Below are positions 1-9,246 of a stretch of 26,630 nt of DNA, in pieces. Every line of letters begins with the position of its first letter. Position 1 is the first letter of the stretch. Made by a program: the position numbers and the translations under genes. The DNA comes from Palsa-872 sp036844615 (GTDB lineage: Bacteria > Chloroflexota > Dormibacteria > Dormibacterales > Dormibacteraceae): contig DAIUFK010000026.1 of assembly GCA_036844615.1 (NCBI GenBank), forward strand, positions 1-26,630. Reading direction: 5' to 3'. Below the pieces are notes generated by a model. The model was given only the letters and a program-made list of their open reading frames with translations. It was not told the origin of the DNA and ran no database searches.

Positions 1-79
1 CGAAAACGTACTTCGACATAGAGACCTCCAGGGCGGTTTTAGCAATGGTACCGGAGTTGTCTGGGAGCGGAGAGGATCG
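1..79. other. Unassigned window edge
   Basis: This short stretch lies downstream of the hydrolase gene and reaches the window edge. I see no convincing coding frame, strong hairpin or promoter in it. Confidence 0.4.
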
Positions 80-727
80 TTAGCTCTTCGGCTCAACCTT
101 CGGTTCCAGAACCACCACTTTCGTCTCGTACTCGCCGGACGACGCCTGCAGGGAGAGCTTCGGCTGGGGCTCGCCTGCGTTGACAGCCATCTCCTTGAGG
201 AACTTCTCGACGGGCTCGAGGTCCAGCTTCAGTCCGGGGATTGCGTAGTGCATCGGGACCACGAATCTCGGCTCGAGCTGCCGAACGACCTCTGCCGCCT
301 GCGCGGCGTTCATCGCGGTGCGGCCGCCGACAGGGACCAGGAGAACGTCAACTGACGAGACAGTCTCGGCGTCTGCGTCCTCGAGGCGATGCCCAAGGTC
401 TCCGAGGTGGCAGACGCGCACGCCGTCGATCTCAATGAGGAAGACGGTGTTGCGGCCGTGCTTGGCGCCCTTCTCCGCGTCGTGATACGTGGGGAAGCCG
501 ACCACGCTGACCCCTGCCACCTCGTACTCGCCAGGACCCCGGATTTCGTAAGCCTCGCGCACCGCCTGGGTGTAGTTGTGGTTGTCGTGCTCGTGGCTCA
601 CCGTGACGAGGTCGGCGTCAAGTCGCTGCAGCTTGAGCCCAATCGCGGGCGGATAAGGGTCCGTGACGACAGCCGCATTGCGGCCGCGCAGCCTGAAGCA
701 GCCATGTCCGAGCCAGGTGACGTCCAA
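80..727 (-). CDS. Metallo-beta-lactamase-fold hydrolase (UlaG/UPF0173-like)
   Basis: This 215-residue cytoplasmic protein opens with the MDVTWLGHGCFRL strand typical of the UlaG-like/UPF0173 branch of the metallo-beta-lactamase fold. It then has the metal-site motif SHEHDNHN (about residues 44-51), a GDLGH segment near residue 109 and PMHY near residue 158, which together would supply the histidines and aspartate of a dinuclear metal site. The substrate cannot be deduced. The start is TTG at 727, supported by AAGGAG on the minus strand (734-739) six bases upstream. It lies about 100 bp downstream of argS and may be read with it, although a hairpin (781-803) separates the two. The family is confident; the specific function is unknown. 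Confidence 0.85.
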   Translation of the reverse strand: MDVTWLGHGCFRLRGRNAAVVTDPYPPAIGLKLQRLDADLVTVSHEHDNHNYTQAVREAYEIRGPGEYEVAGVSVVGFPTYHDAEKGAKHGRNTVFLIEIDGVRVCHLGDLGHRLEDADAETVSSVDVLLVPVGGRTAMNAAQAAEVVRQLEPRFVVPMHYAIPGLKLDLEPVEKFLKEMAVNAGEPQPKLSLQASSGEYETKVVVLEPKVEPKS

Positions 728-780
728 ATGCCTCTCCTTACTTATATGGGCCGCAGACTTGCTTCGACCCCCAGCCCTGG

Positions 781-803
781 CCCTCCCCCTGAAGTTGGGA
801 GGG
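781..803 (-). terminator. Inverted repeat after argS
   Basis: CCCTCCC (781-787) pairs with GGGAGGG (797-803) across a 9-nt loop. It begins about 29 nt past the argS stop codon, where a terminator or attenuator would sit. No T-tract follows on the minus strand, so intrinsic termination is uncertain. Confidence 0.4.
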
Positions 804-831
804 AGATCAGGTTCGGATCTAATCTAGCCGG

Positions 832-2514
832 TTACATCCGCTCAGGGGCGCTGACGCCCATCAGCTCGAGCGCCGTCTTCAGAGTGTGACGCGCTGCCCT
901 GCACAGCTCCAGCCTGGCCCGCGTCAGCTGAACATCTTCGACTACCACGCGGTGCTCACCAGTCTCGTTGCCTGCGTGATAAAAGCGGTGCACCGCGGTT
1001 GCGAGGTCCTGCACGTAGTAAGGGATGCGGTGCGGCTCGAGCAGCCGGGCGGCATCCTGCACCACCTCCGGCCAGAAGGCCAGCTGCCGCGCCACGTCGA
1101 GCTCCCACGGGTGGACAAGGAGGGAGACGTCCGCGGCATCGGGGAGCGCAGGGTGCCGCTCGGTCGCCGTCGCCTCAACGTTGCTGAGGCGCGCATGCGC
1201 GTACTGCGCGTAGTAGACGGGGTTCTCGTTGCTCTGCGTGAGTGCAAGCTCGAGGTCGAACTCGATTGTCGTGTCCGGTGAGCGGAGGAGGTAGAAGTAC
1301 CTGACCGCGTCGGAGCCCACCTTGTCGAGCAGCTCGTCAAGGGTGACGAACCTGCCTGCTCGCTTGGACATCTTGCCCTCTTTGAGGTTGACCATCTGGT
1401 GCAGGATGATCACCAGCCTCGCCGCGTCGACGCCTAAAGCCGCGGCAGCGGATTTCATGCGGGCCACGTAGCCGTGATGGTCCGCCGCCCAGACCTCGAC
1501 GACTCGATTGAACCCACGGCGCTCGAAGCGGCTCAGCAGGTAACCAAGATCCGAAGCGAAGTAGGTGGGTTCTCCGTTCGACCGGATCACCACCCTGTCC
1601 TCCTCCTCCGACAACACCTGCTCGCCAAGGCCGTCCTCCTCCTCCAGGGCCGGCCCGAACCACAGGGCGCCGTCCCGATCCTTTAGGTAGCCGGCCTCAC
1701 GCAAGCGTTCGATCGCGACCTGGGGCAGCTCGTCCTTCCACAGGCGGGACTCCGGGAACCATTCGTCGTAGCGCACGTTGAGGCGGGCGACGCTCGCCTT
1801 GATTCGATCCACCATGACCCCGATCGCAAACGCGCGGACCTTTGGCTCGGCCTCATCGGTAGGCAGCTCCTCGACACCGGGAAGCTGGTGTTTCACCAGC
1901 TCGGCGAGCTCCGTCACATAAGCCCCTGTGTATCCGCCCTCCGGGGGCTCCTCTCCATGCATCCTTGCAATCACAGACGCGGCGAACCGGCGAGCCTGCG
2001 TGTTCTGATCGTTGACGTAGTACTCGCGTTGCACCCGATGGCCTGTGAACTCGAGCAGCCTTGACATCGAGTCGCCGAGGATGACGCCGCGTCCGTGGCC
2101 GATGTGCATGGGCCCTGTCGGGTTGATGCTTCCGAACTCCACCTGCAGCGTCTCGCCCCCGCCGATATCGGCCGCGCCGTAGCCGGGCCCGTGCGTAGCC
2201 ACTTGCGCCACAAGACCCTGCAGCCATTCGGGCGTGAGCTTGAAATTCACGTAGCCGCCGACCGCCTGCACCGTCGCCGCCCCATCCGGGATCCCTATCG
2301 TTTCGGCAAGGCGGGCGGCAATCGACGGTGGCGCCGCTCTGAGCCCTTTCGCGAGCTTCAGGCCGGCCGGGCTTGCATAGTCGCCGCGATCTGGACCTTT
2401 CGCGCGCCCAAGCTCCAGGTCTGGAAGCTCGCCCTCGACCGCGAGCGCCCGTACGGCGTCGGCAAGCGCCCCGGCGATCACGTCGCGAATGCCCTGCCTC
2501 GGGGATTGGGTCAT
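832..2514 (-). CDS. argS: Arginyl-tRNA synthetase
   Basis: This 560-residue class Ia synthetase charges tRNA-Arg with arginine in the cytoplasm. The HIGH signature is at residues 137-140, preceded by FGSINPTGP, which is characteristic of ArgRS. The KMSKR loop is at 381-385. An N-terminal tRNA-recognition (Add-1) domain occupies about residues 1-100, and a DALR anticodon-binding domain runs from about 440 to the end. The length is normal for the family. The ATG start overlaps the stop codon of the upstream HtrA-like gene by 4 bp (ATGA), so the two are probably translationally coupled. Nothing is missing or truncated. Confidence 0.97.
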   Translation of the reverse strand: MTQSPRQGIRDVIAGALADAVRALAVEGELPDLELGRAKGPDRGDYASPAGLKLAKGLRAAPPSIAARLAETIGIPDGAATVQAVGGYVNFKLTPEWLQGLVAQVATHGPGYGAADIGGGETLQVEFGSINPTGPMHIGHGRGVILGDSMSRLLEFTGHRVQREYYVNDQNTQARRFAASVIARMHGEEPPEGGYTGAYVTELAELVKHQLPGVEELPTDEAEPKVRAFAIGVMVDRIKASVARLNVRYDEWFPESRLWKDELPQVAIERLREAGYLKDRDGALWFGPALEEEDGLGEQVLSEEEDRVVIRSNGEPTYFASDLGYLLSRFERRGFNRVVEVWAADHHGYVARMKSAAAALGVDAARLVIILHQMVNLKEGKMSKRAGRFVTLDELLDKVGSDAVRYFYLLRSPDTTIEFDLELALTQSNENPVYYAQYAHARLSNVEATATERHPALPDAADVSLLVHPWELDVARQLAFWPEVVQDAARLLEPHRIPYYVQDLATAVHRFYHAGNETGEHRVVVEDVQLTRARLELCRAARHTLKTALELMGVSAPERM

Positions 2515-3617
2515 GCGCAGGCCGGATGCAGGGCGGAGAGCGTTAGCTGGACCTGCGTCGAGGCCCCCGCCCGGGAATAGGTCACCGTGACGCGCTGGTT
2601 CGGATGAAACCTCGAGCGGAGCAGGAGCCGTAGGGGATGCGCGGCGTCGAGCTTGACGTCTTCCACCTGCGTGATGACATCACCAGGCTGCATGCCTGCC
2701 GCGGCAGCCGGCCCCGCCTTGTCAACGGTGACCAGCTGGCTTCCCTCGGGCAGCCCAGCGATGGCGGCAGCCTGCGCGCTGAGGTCGGTCTCCGTGGTGC
2801 CAAGCGATGCCACCACGACCTGTCCCGTCGACAGGATCTGCTGCACGTCGTCGGTGATGTCGGCCACGTTGAGGGCGAAGCCACTCGAGCCCTGGGGCGG
2901 CATCGCGACGCCGACCACCTGGCCGCCCACGTTGAGCAGCGGGCCGCCCGCGGTGCTTGGAGCGATCACCGCGTTCGTCTGGATCGTGTCGCTGATCTCC
3001 ACGCTCCGCACGCCTGCCGGGTCGAGCACTGTCAGCGGGCGATGCAAGGCGCTCACGTAGCCCGGCGTCACTGCGCCGCCATCGAGCGGGCCGCCGACAG
3101 CCACCACCACCTGTCCCGCGACCAGCGCGTTCGGGTCAGCCGACGCGAGCGTCGGCAGGCCGCTGACCTGGTCGATCTTGAGCACCGCGACGCCTGCCTG
3201 GCAGTCGTAATCGACAAGGCGCGCTGGATGCAGGGCAGTGTCGCCGGAGATCAACACCGTCATCGTGCCCGCGCCTGCTATCACGGTTGCGGCGGTCACT
3301 ATGTAGCCGTCCGAGGTGACCAGATAGCCGGAGCCTCGAACCACCCTTGGCTGGTCCTGCGTGACGACGCTGACGACGGCGGGTTTCGCCTTGGCAGCGA
3401 CCTGGATGATTGCCGACTCCTCGGAGATGGTCACGCCTGATCGCAGGTTCACCTGCTGGGGATTGGTCCTCGACTCGAGCTGGAGGATTCCCAGCGTGAC
3501 TCCTGCCGCCACCAGCGCAGTCACGAGCACGCTGGCCACCACGACCACGACCGGCCGCCAGAGCCTGCGCCGGGCCGTCGGAGTGTCCGGGCGTGACTCG
3601 CCCCGAGGTTGGATCAC
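2511..3617 (-). CDS. Membrane-anchored HtrA-like PDZ protein, probable pseudoprotease
   Basis: The 368-residue protein has a basic N-terminus, one membrane helix (about residues 22-46), a trypsin-like domain (about 68-265) and a C-terminal PDZ domain (about 275-362, with AGMQPGDVI at 307-315). The HtrA scaffold is plain: GSGYLVTSDGYIVT, VAVLKID and AGGPLLN are all present. However, the catalytic histidine position of the NHV motif is Thr111, the aspartate position before VAVLK is Gly142, and the serine of GNSGGP is Ala223. The whole triad is therefore absent, and the protein is more likely a peptide-binding scaffold or sensor than a protease. The start is GTG, with no SD and TAAACT 7 nt upstream. 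It overlaps argS by 4 bp. Confidence 0.85.
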   Translation of the reverse strand: MIQPRGESRPDTPTARRRLWRPVVVVVASVLVTALVAAGVTLGILQLESRTNPQQVNLRSGVTISEESAIIQVAAKAKPAVVSVVTQDQPRVVRGSGYLVTSDGYIVTAATVIAGAGTMTVLISGDTALHPARLVDYDCQAGVAVLKIDQVSGLPTLASADPNALVAGQVVVAVGGPLDGGAVTPGYVSALHRPLTVLDPAGVRSVEISDTIQTNAVIAPSTAGGPLLNVGGQVVGVAMPPQGSSGFALNVADITDDVQQILSTGQVVVASLGTTETDLSAQAAAIAGLPEGSQLVTVDKAGPAAAAGMQPGDVITQVEDVKLDAAHPLRLLLRSRFHPNQRVTVTYSRAGASTQVQLTLSALHPACA

Positions 3618-3624
3618 CGCCCCA

Positions 3625-3630
3625 AGTTTA
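3625..3630 (-). promoter_or_regulatory. Probable -10 element of leaderless HtrA-like gene
   Basis: TAAACT on the minus strand ends 7 nt before the GTG start at 3617, and there is no SD in between. This spacing places the transcription start at or next to the start codon. No clear -35 hexamer is visible. Confidence 0.5.
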
Positions 3631-3651
3631 GGTGGGGGACAAACTGCCCCG

Positions 3652-4140
3652 TCAGGTGCGGAGGTTCGTCTCGGTCGGGTACCAGGTGAGGACGAGCTGC
3701 CGGTTGGGCTCGAAGCCGTGAGACCTGTACAGGTGCACGGCCGCCTCGTTGTCAGGACGGGTCCACACGTAGCCGAGGGTCACCCGGCGTTCCTGGAAGA
3801 GGCGCACCGCCTGCGCCATCAGCAGCTCACCGACTCCCCGCCCGCGGTGCTCGGCGGCGACGTAGACCTCCGCCACCTCGCCCTCCAGGCCCGTGCCGGG
3901 GTCGAAGAGGACTATCCAGCTGAAGCCGATGATCGTGCCGCCTTCGTCGCGCACCGCGTAGATGACGTTCTCGCCGGCGAAGGTCGAAGGGACTGTGCTC
4001 AGGTGGTTTTCGATCTCGCCCCGGCTGAGCTGGGGGTGATCCGTGTAGTGGGCCTGCTCGCCAAGGTGCAGGTCGACAAGGAGAGGCCGCACATTGGCGT
4101 AATCGCCCGCCGCGAGCCGCTCGACGTCAAGCATCTTCAT
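3652..4140 (-). CDS. GNAT-family N-acetyltransferase
   Basis: This 162-residue protein has the GNAT fold. The acetyl-CoA-binding motif A is EHRGRGVGELLMAQAV (about residues 97-112), preceded by a beta strand VAEVYVAAE. The C-terminal motif YRSHGFEP (about 142-149) is typical of acetyltransferases acting on amino groups of small molecules or proteins. The acceptor is unknown. The ATG start at 4140 has no SD, but TACCAT lies 9 nt upstream on the minus strand. The gene ends 34 bp before the HtrA-like gene on the same strand and diverges from the ClbS-like gene. Confidence 0.9.
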   Translation of the reverse strand: MKMLDVERLAAGDYANVRPLLVDLHLGEQAHYTDHPQLSRGEIENHLSTVPSTFAGENVIYAVRDEGGTIIGFSWIVLFDPGTGLEGEVAEVYVAAEHRGRGVGELLMAQAVRLFQERRVTLGYVWTRPDNEAAVHLYRSHGFEPNRQLVLTWYPTETNLRT

Positions 4141-4149
4141 CGCCAGTCG

Positions 4150-4155
4150 ATGGTA
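4150..4155 (-). promoter_or_regulatory. Probable -10 element of leaderless GNAT gene
   Basis: TACCAT on the minus strand is separated by 9 nt from the ATG at 4140, and no SD intervenes. This is one half of a compact divergent promoter region. Confidence 0.5.
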
Positions 4156-4193
4156 GCGGAGGGGCCCCGCGATGGGTGTGCCTTATGCTCGGT

Positions 4194-4214
4194 AGGCGGG
4201 TCTTCTACCCGCCT
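4194..4214. promoter_or_regulatory. Palindrome abutting the ClbS-like promoter
   Basis: AGGCGGGT (4194-4201) and ACCCGCCT (4207-4214) form a perfect 8-bp inverted repeat around the loop CTTCT. It sits between two divergent genes and immediately precedes the -10-like TATCAT. It therefore cannot be the terminator of an upstream gene and is more likely an operator. Confidence 0.5.
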
Positions 4215-4220
4215 TATCAT
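4215..4220 (+). promoter_or_regulatory. Probable -10 element of leaderless ClbS-like gene
   Basis: TATCAT lies 9 nt before the ATG at 4230, and there is no SD. It directly follows the 8-bp-arm palindrome. Confidence 0.55.
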
Positions 4221-4229
4221 GCTCGGACG

Positions 4230-4937
4230 ATGGCCGACAAGGATTTGAAGAAGCGACTGCTCGAGACGCTTGTCGCCTCCCAGGACCGCGAGCAGGAGCT
4301 CGACAGGCTCTGCGACGACCTGCGAGCCGATCCTGAGCGTTGGACCGCCAAGGACCACGTCGCCCACCTTGCGCACTGGCGTCGATACGCGGCGCGGGTC
4401 CTGACTTCTGTGCGCACAGGGGGCCCTCCGCCAAACGCTGATGACGTCGACAAGGTCAACGCCGGGGTCCACGATGCCAACCGGGAGCGGCCTGCGGAAG
4501 AGGTCAAAGAGGCTGCCCGCATCACGTATGCGGAGCTCGCGCGAGCCATCGAGGATTGTTCGGACGAGGAGCTCATGAGGCCGCGCCCGGGACGCGAGCA
4601 GGATGCAACCTGGGAAGTGGTCCCGCCAAACTGCCATCTCCACCTTGGCGAGCACCTTGGCTTCTGGCACGAGGCGCAGGGCGACAGAGGCGCTGCCGAC
4701 AAGGCCCAGGTGTGGATGCTCGAGGTGCAGGAAGCCGCCTTCAGCGAACCCAGGAGCCAGGCGTTCGGTACTTACAACCTCGGCTGCTACTACGCCAGGC
4801 AGGGTCGCGCCGCGGCAGCCCTGCCCCACTTCAAGCGCAGCTTTGAGCTGCATCCCGAGCTCAAGGAGTGGGCCCGCACCGACAAGGACCTCAACCCCAT
4901 TCGAGACGAACCGGAGCTGCGCGCCATCCTTGAGTGA
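4230..4937 (+). CDS. ClbS/DfsB-like four-helix bundle protein with C-terminal TPR
   Basis: The N-terminal part (about residues 1-160) resembles the DinB-superfamily ClbS/DfsB fold: LLETLVASQDREQELDRL, then the signature WTAKDHVAHLAHWRRYAARVL, then a helical segment ending in HLGEHLGFWHEAQ. The last 70 residues look like a tetratricopeptide unit (SQAFGTYNLGCYYARQGR followed by AAALPHFKRSFELHPEL). ClbS itself protects cells against a genotoxin, but most family members have no known substrate. I place the start at the ATG at 4230 because the upstream in-frame codons run through the palindrome and promoter, while this ATG has TATCAT 9 nt before it. The 3' end overlaps the TTG start of the next gene. 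Confidence 0.8.
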   Translation: MADKDLKKRLLETLVASQDREQELDRLCDDLRADPERWTAKDHVAHLAHWRRYAARVLTSVRTGGPPPNADDVDKVNAGVHDANRERPAEEVKEAARITYAELARAIEDCSDEELMRPRPGREQDATWEVVPPNCHLHLGEHLGFWHEAQGDRGAADKAQVWMLEVQEAAFSEPRSQAFGTYNLGCYYARQGRAAAALPHFKRSFELHPELKEWARTDKDLNPIRDEPELRAILE

Positions 4938-5361
4938 CGGGCTGGCGGACTCAACCAGCAACAAGGTTTATCTGGATACGCCTTACGTCTCGGTACGTTG
5001 GGATGGCGTCGGAAATTGGATGTTCGTCGAATGGAAGGCTTGGGCGAACAGCACTGAGTATCGAGCAGCGCTGGAGACCGTACTCCTCGCTCTGCGCGAA
5101 AGTCGCGCCACCAGGAACCTCATAGACGCCACGCATGCGGGAGTGGTCGCGGACGATGACCAAGTCTGGTTGATCGAAAACTGGATTCCCCGCGCGGCGG
5201 CGGCAGGTCGCCGATGGACGGCGATCGTCATGCCCAAGAGCGCGCTTGGTAGAACGATCTCCGAAAACATAGGTCGGCGGGAAAAACCAAATGCGCGGAC
5301 GGAGGCGCGGTACTTCGAAACCGTGGAGGACGCGGCCGCCTGGCTGTCATCCGTAAATTAA
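4930..5361 (+). CDS. STAS/SpoIIAA-like protein
   Basis: About 143 residues. A strand-rich start (KVYLDTPYVSVRWDG, WMFVEWKAW) is followed by ALETVLLALRESRATRNLIDAT and then WIPRAAAAGRRWTAIVMP. This layout resembles the STAS/SEC14-like (SpoIIAA-like) single-domain proteins, whose role is generally unknown and which lack an obvious active site. The best start is TTG at 4930, which overlaps the stop codon of the ClbS-like gene by 8 bp, with GGAG at 4913-4916 upstream. The next in-frame ATG would remove the first two strands. The frame stays open far upstream inside the previous gene, but that part has no domain character. Confidence 0.65.
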   Translation: MSDGLADSTSNKVYLDTPYVSVRWDGVGNWMFVEWKAWANSTEYRAALETVLLALRESRATRNLIDATHAGVVADDDQVWLIENWIPRAAAAGRRWTAIVMPKSALGRTISENIGRREKPNARTEARYFETVEDAAAWLSSVN

Positions 5362-5397
5362 GCTGTCCTGCAGGCACACTGCCTCAGATCCGTCATC

Positions 5398-5473
5398 GCC
5401 GACGTAGCTCAGTTGGCAGAGCAGCCGCCTCGTAAGTGGCAGGTCGTGAGTTCGAATCTCACCGTCGGCTCCA
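5398..5473 (+). tRNA. tRNA-Thr (anticodon CGU)
   Basis: A complete cloverleaf can be drawn. The acceptor stem is GCCGACG with CGTCGGC, and the D-stem is GCTC with GAGC. The anticodon stem is GCCGC with GTGGC around the loop CTCGTAA, giving anticodon CGT (5431-5433), which reads ACG. The T-arm is GTGAG-TTCGAAT-CTCAC. The discriminator base is T and the 3' CCA is encoded (5471-5473). The total length is 76 nt with no intron. The DinB gene starts 29 nt downstream and may share the transcript. Confidence 0.97.
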
Positions 5474-5502
5474 AACGCCGAGCTAGAAAGCACGGGAGAT
5501 AA

Positions 5503-5952
5503 GTGGCATTTGACGAGCCCGCAGACCTGATCGGAAGCTGCGAGGCGACGCTTGACACGCTCGGCCTCCTGGTTGGCGACATGAGCGAAGAGATCCAGGA
5601 CAGAGATGGCGCCTGGACCATCGCCCAGGTCCTGAACCACCTGCTCGACACCGAGCGCCGCTACTACGGACGCGTGCGGCGAATGCGGCGCGAGCTCCGC
5701 CCGAAGATGAGGATGATGCCCGACCCGGACTACACGAAGCTGTCGGCACTCAAGGCGTGGTCGCGCTTCTATGAGCTGCGGCGCCGGCACCTGCGGCTGC
5801 TGCGTTCCCTCAAGGCTGAGGAATGGCGGCGCGGCGGCACGCTGACGCCAGTCGGCCGCATCACCGTCGCATCACTCGTCCGCCACATGGCCGCCCACGA
5901 TGCCATGCACGCGGCTCAGATCGCCAGGCGCCTGAGCGGGCGGTCCAGCTAG
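5503..5952 (+). CDS. DinB-family putative metal-dependent protein
   Basis: This 149-residue four-helix-bundle protein of the DinB/YfiT-like superfamily has the usual three metal-ligand histidines: His46 in AQVLNHLLDTERR, and His132 and His136 in HMAAHDAMHAAQIARRL. Family members include thiol-dependent transferases and hydrolases, often using mycothiol or bacillithiol in Gram-positives, but no substrate can be assigned here. The GTG start is set by GGGAGA at 5494-5499. The 3' end overlaps the convergent GT87 gene by 81 bp. Confidence 0.85.
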   Translation: MAFDEPADLIGSCEATLDTLGLLVGDMSEEIQDRDGAWTIAQVLNHLLDTERRYYGRVRRMRRELRPKMRMMPDPDYTKLSALKAWSRFYELRRRHLRLLRSLKAEEWRRGGTLTPVGRITVASLVRHMAAHDAMHAAQIARRLSGRSS

Positions 5953-7038
5953 GAGCGACAGCAGGAGCAGCGCCTCGGCGACCAGGATCGGCACCGCCAT
6001 CACCACCAGCGCGAACTCGAGCAGAACATAGCCCAGCACCAAAAGCCCGACCTGCCATGCCTTGAGCGGGGATCTCAAGAGCAACCATGCGACCACCACC
6101 AGCATCAGAAAGTCCTGGAAGGCCAGGTAAGGCGTGAAAAGCAGCGACCCGAGAAGGCCGGCCGCCAACGGCACCTCGGGGCCGCCATGACGGTGGCGCC
6201 AGGCCACGACCAGCGTGATGATCAAGACCAGCAGCTGGGTTGCGTTCAGCAGAGGGCCGAGGCCGAGCGGTCCCGATATCGAATATCGACGCGTGATATC
6301 CCACGCCGGGGACTGCGTGTCGGCAAGAACCGCGAGGTATCGCGCCACGCCTTCTGAGCCGAGCATGGCGAGAGCGATCAGTCCGATGAAGATGGATGCG
6401 GCCAGCCACGAGCCGAAAGTCTTGGCGCGACCCGACGCGAGGACGCAGAGCGGCACCAGCAGCGCCAGCTGAGGCTTGACGACGATGAGGCTGAGGACCA
6501 GCCCTGCAAGGACCGGCCTTTCCTGCCTCATCAACCACCACGACGCCACCACCACTGCGGCGACGAGGGCGCCGGGCTGGCCCACCATCACGCCGAAAGC
6601 CACTGGGAAGAGGCCCAGCAACAGCGCGAGGTGCGCCGCCCTGGTCAGGCGACCCGGCGGAGCCAGCAGGTGCCATGCCAGCACGAGAGCCGCCAGCAGA
6701 GCCAGGGTCCAGATCACCAGCGCGATGTTGAAAGGCAGCGCCAGCAGAGGGGTCACCAGCCAGGCAAGAGGCGGCGGTGAGATGAACGGTTGAGGATTGA
6801 AGCCTGGGCCCAGGTTCTCGATTGCCGTCTTCTGGGCGGCGAGGTCGTACAGATGGCTGTAGCCGTCTTTGATACCGACGGCAGCCGCCGAGTACGCGAG
6901 CCGGAAGTCGTTCACGACGGGGTATTTCGAGATGTATGACGGTGCCAGATTCCAGAGGTTCCAAACGATCAGGATCAGCCCGACGAGAACCCCGACAGGA
7001 GCCCAGAGCGACTGCCGCGCCCGGACGTACGCAACCAC
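5872..7038 (-). CDS. GT87/DUF2029-type polytopic membrane glycosyltransferase
   Basis: A 388-residue, highly hydrophobic protein with about ten membrane helices. Between the first two helices is NDFRLAYSAA (residues 43-52), the acidic loop expected in GT-C enzymes of the DUF2029/GT87 family, which transfer mannose from polyprenyl-phosphate-mannose to lipid-linked glycans outside the membrane. Other supporting features are the SPPPLAWL segment, VMVGQPGALVA and VVKPQLALLVPL, all common in this family. The GTG start has TACTTT 6 nt upstream and no SD. The final ~27 codons lie antisense to the DinB gene. The donor and acceptor are inferred from the family only. Confidence 0.8.
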   Translation of the reverse strand: MVAYVRARQSLWAPVGVLVGLILIVWNLWNLAPSYISKYPVVNDFRLAYSAAAVGIKDGYSHLYDLAAQKTAIENLGPGFNPQPFISPPPLAWLVTPLLALPFNIALVIWTLALLAALVLAWHLLAPPGRLTRAAHLALLLGLFPVAFGVMVGQPGALVAAVVVASWWLMRQERPVLAGLVLSLIVVKPQLALLVPLCVLASGRAKTFGSWLAASIFIGLIALAMLGSEGVARYLAVLADTQSPAWDITRRYSISGPLGLGPLLNATQLLVLIITLVVAWRHRHGGPEVPLAAGLLGSLLFTPYLAFQDFLMLVVVAWLLLRSPLKAWQVGLLVLGYVLLEFALVVMAVPILVAEALLLLSLLAGPPAQAPGDLSRVHGIVGGHVADE

Positions 7039-7044
7039 GGTGAC

Positions 7045-7050
7045 AAAGTA
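7045..7050 (-). promoter_or_regulatory. Probable -10 element of leaderless GT87 gene
   Basis: TACTTT on the minus strand ends 6 nt before the GTG start at 7038, with no SD between. Confidence 0.5.
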
Positions 7051-7058
7051 GCCCCACC

Positions 7059-7127
7059 CGCGCGCCTTCGGCGCGCGACCTCCCCACCAAGTGGTGGGGA
7101 GGAGCGGCTCCGACCTGAGCCGGAGCC
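7059..7127. terminator. Three tandem hairpins between dnaK and the GT87 gene
   Basis: Three perfect inverted repeats follow each other in the 117-bp gap. They are an 8-bp stem with loop TTC (7059-7077), a 10-bp stem with loop AAGT (7079-7102), and a 7-bp stem with an 8-nt loop (7106-7127). They lie downstream of the dnaK stop codon, so they may end that transcript. A short T-run (7129-7132) follows the last hairpin only on the plus strand. The 7059-7077 repeat also sits in the -35 area of the GT87 promoter. Confidence 0.55.
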
Positions 7128-7155
7128 CTTTTACGCGAGGTTCTTTTTTCTGCTG

Positions 7156-9072
<1,917 letters not shown>

Positions 9073-9233
9073 ATGTCAGATGTTCCTCCAGGCGGCGTAT
9101 ACCGCTCGCCTTCAAATTGTTTGCTGTTGATCTTCTTCCCCAGCACACCAGCATCAAAACCAGCCACTTGGTGGGTTTCTGCCTCCCCGACTCGAGGTTG
9201 ACTTGCATATGGCCCCGAAGCCACCCCTACTCT

Positions 9234-9239
9234 TACTGT
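9234..9239 (+). promoter_or_regulatory. Probable -10 element of leaderless DUF3090 gene
   Basis: TACTGT lies 7 nt before the ATG at 9247, and there is no SD. The rest of the 174-bp gap to dnaK shows no clear -35 box or heat-shock operator. Confidence 0.45.
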
Positions 9240-9246
9240 TGATCGT

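Noticed and set aside
2637..4248. Long plus-strand open frames across the HtrA-like and GNAT genes
   Set aside because: They lie antisense to genes with clear domains, are rich in Arg/His/Ala as expected for reverse frames of high-GC genes, and show no recognisable motif.
9073..9246. CIRCE or HAIR heat-shock operator upstream of dnaK
   Set aside because: Neither the TTAGCACTC/GAGTGCTAA pair nor the CTTGAGT/ACTCAAG pair is present.
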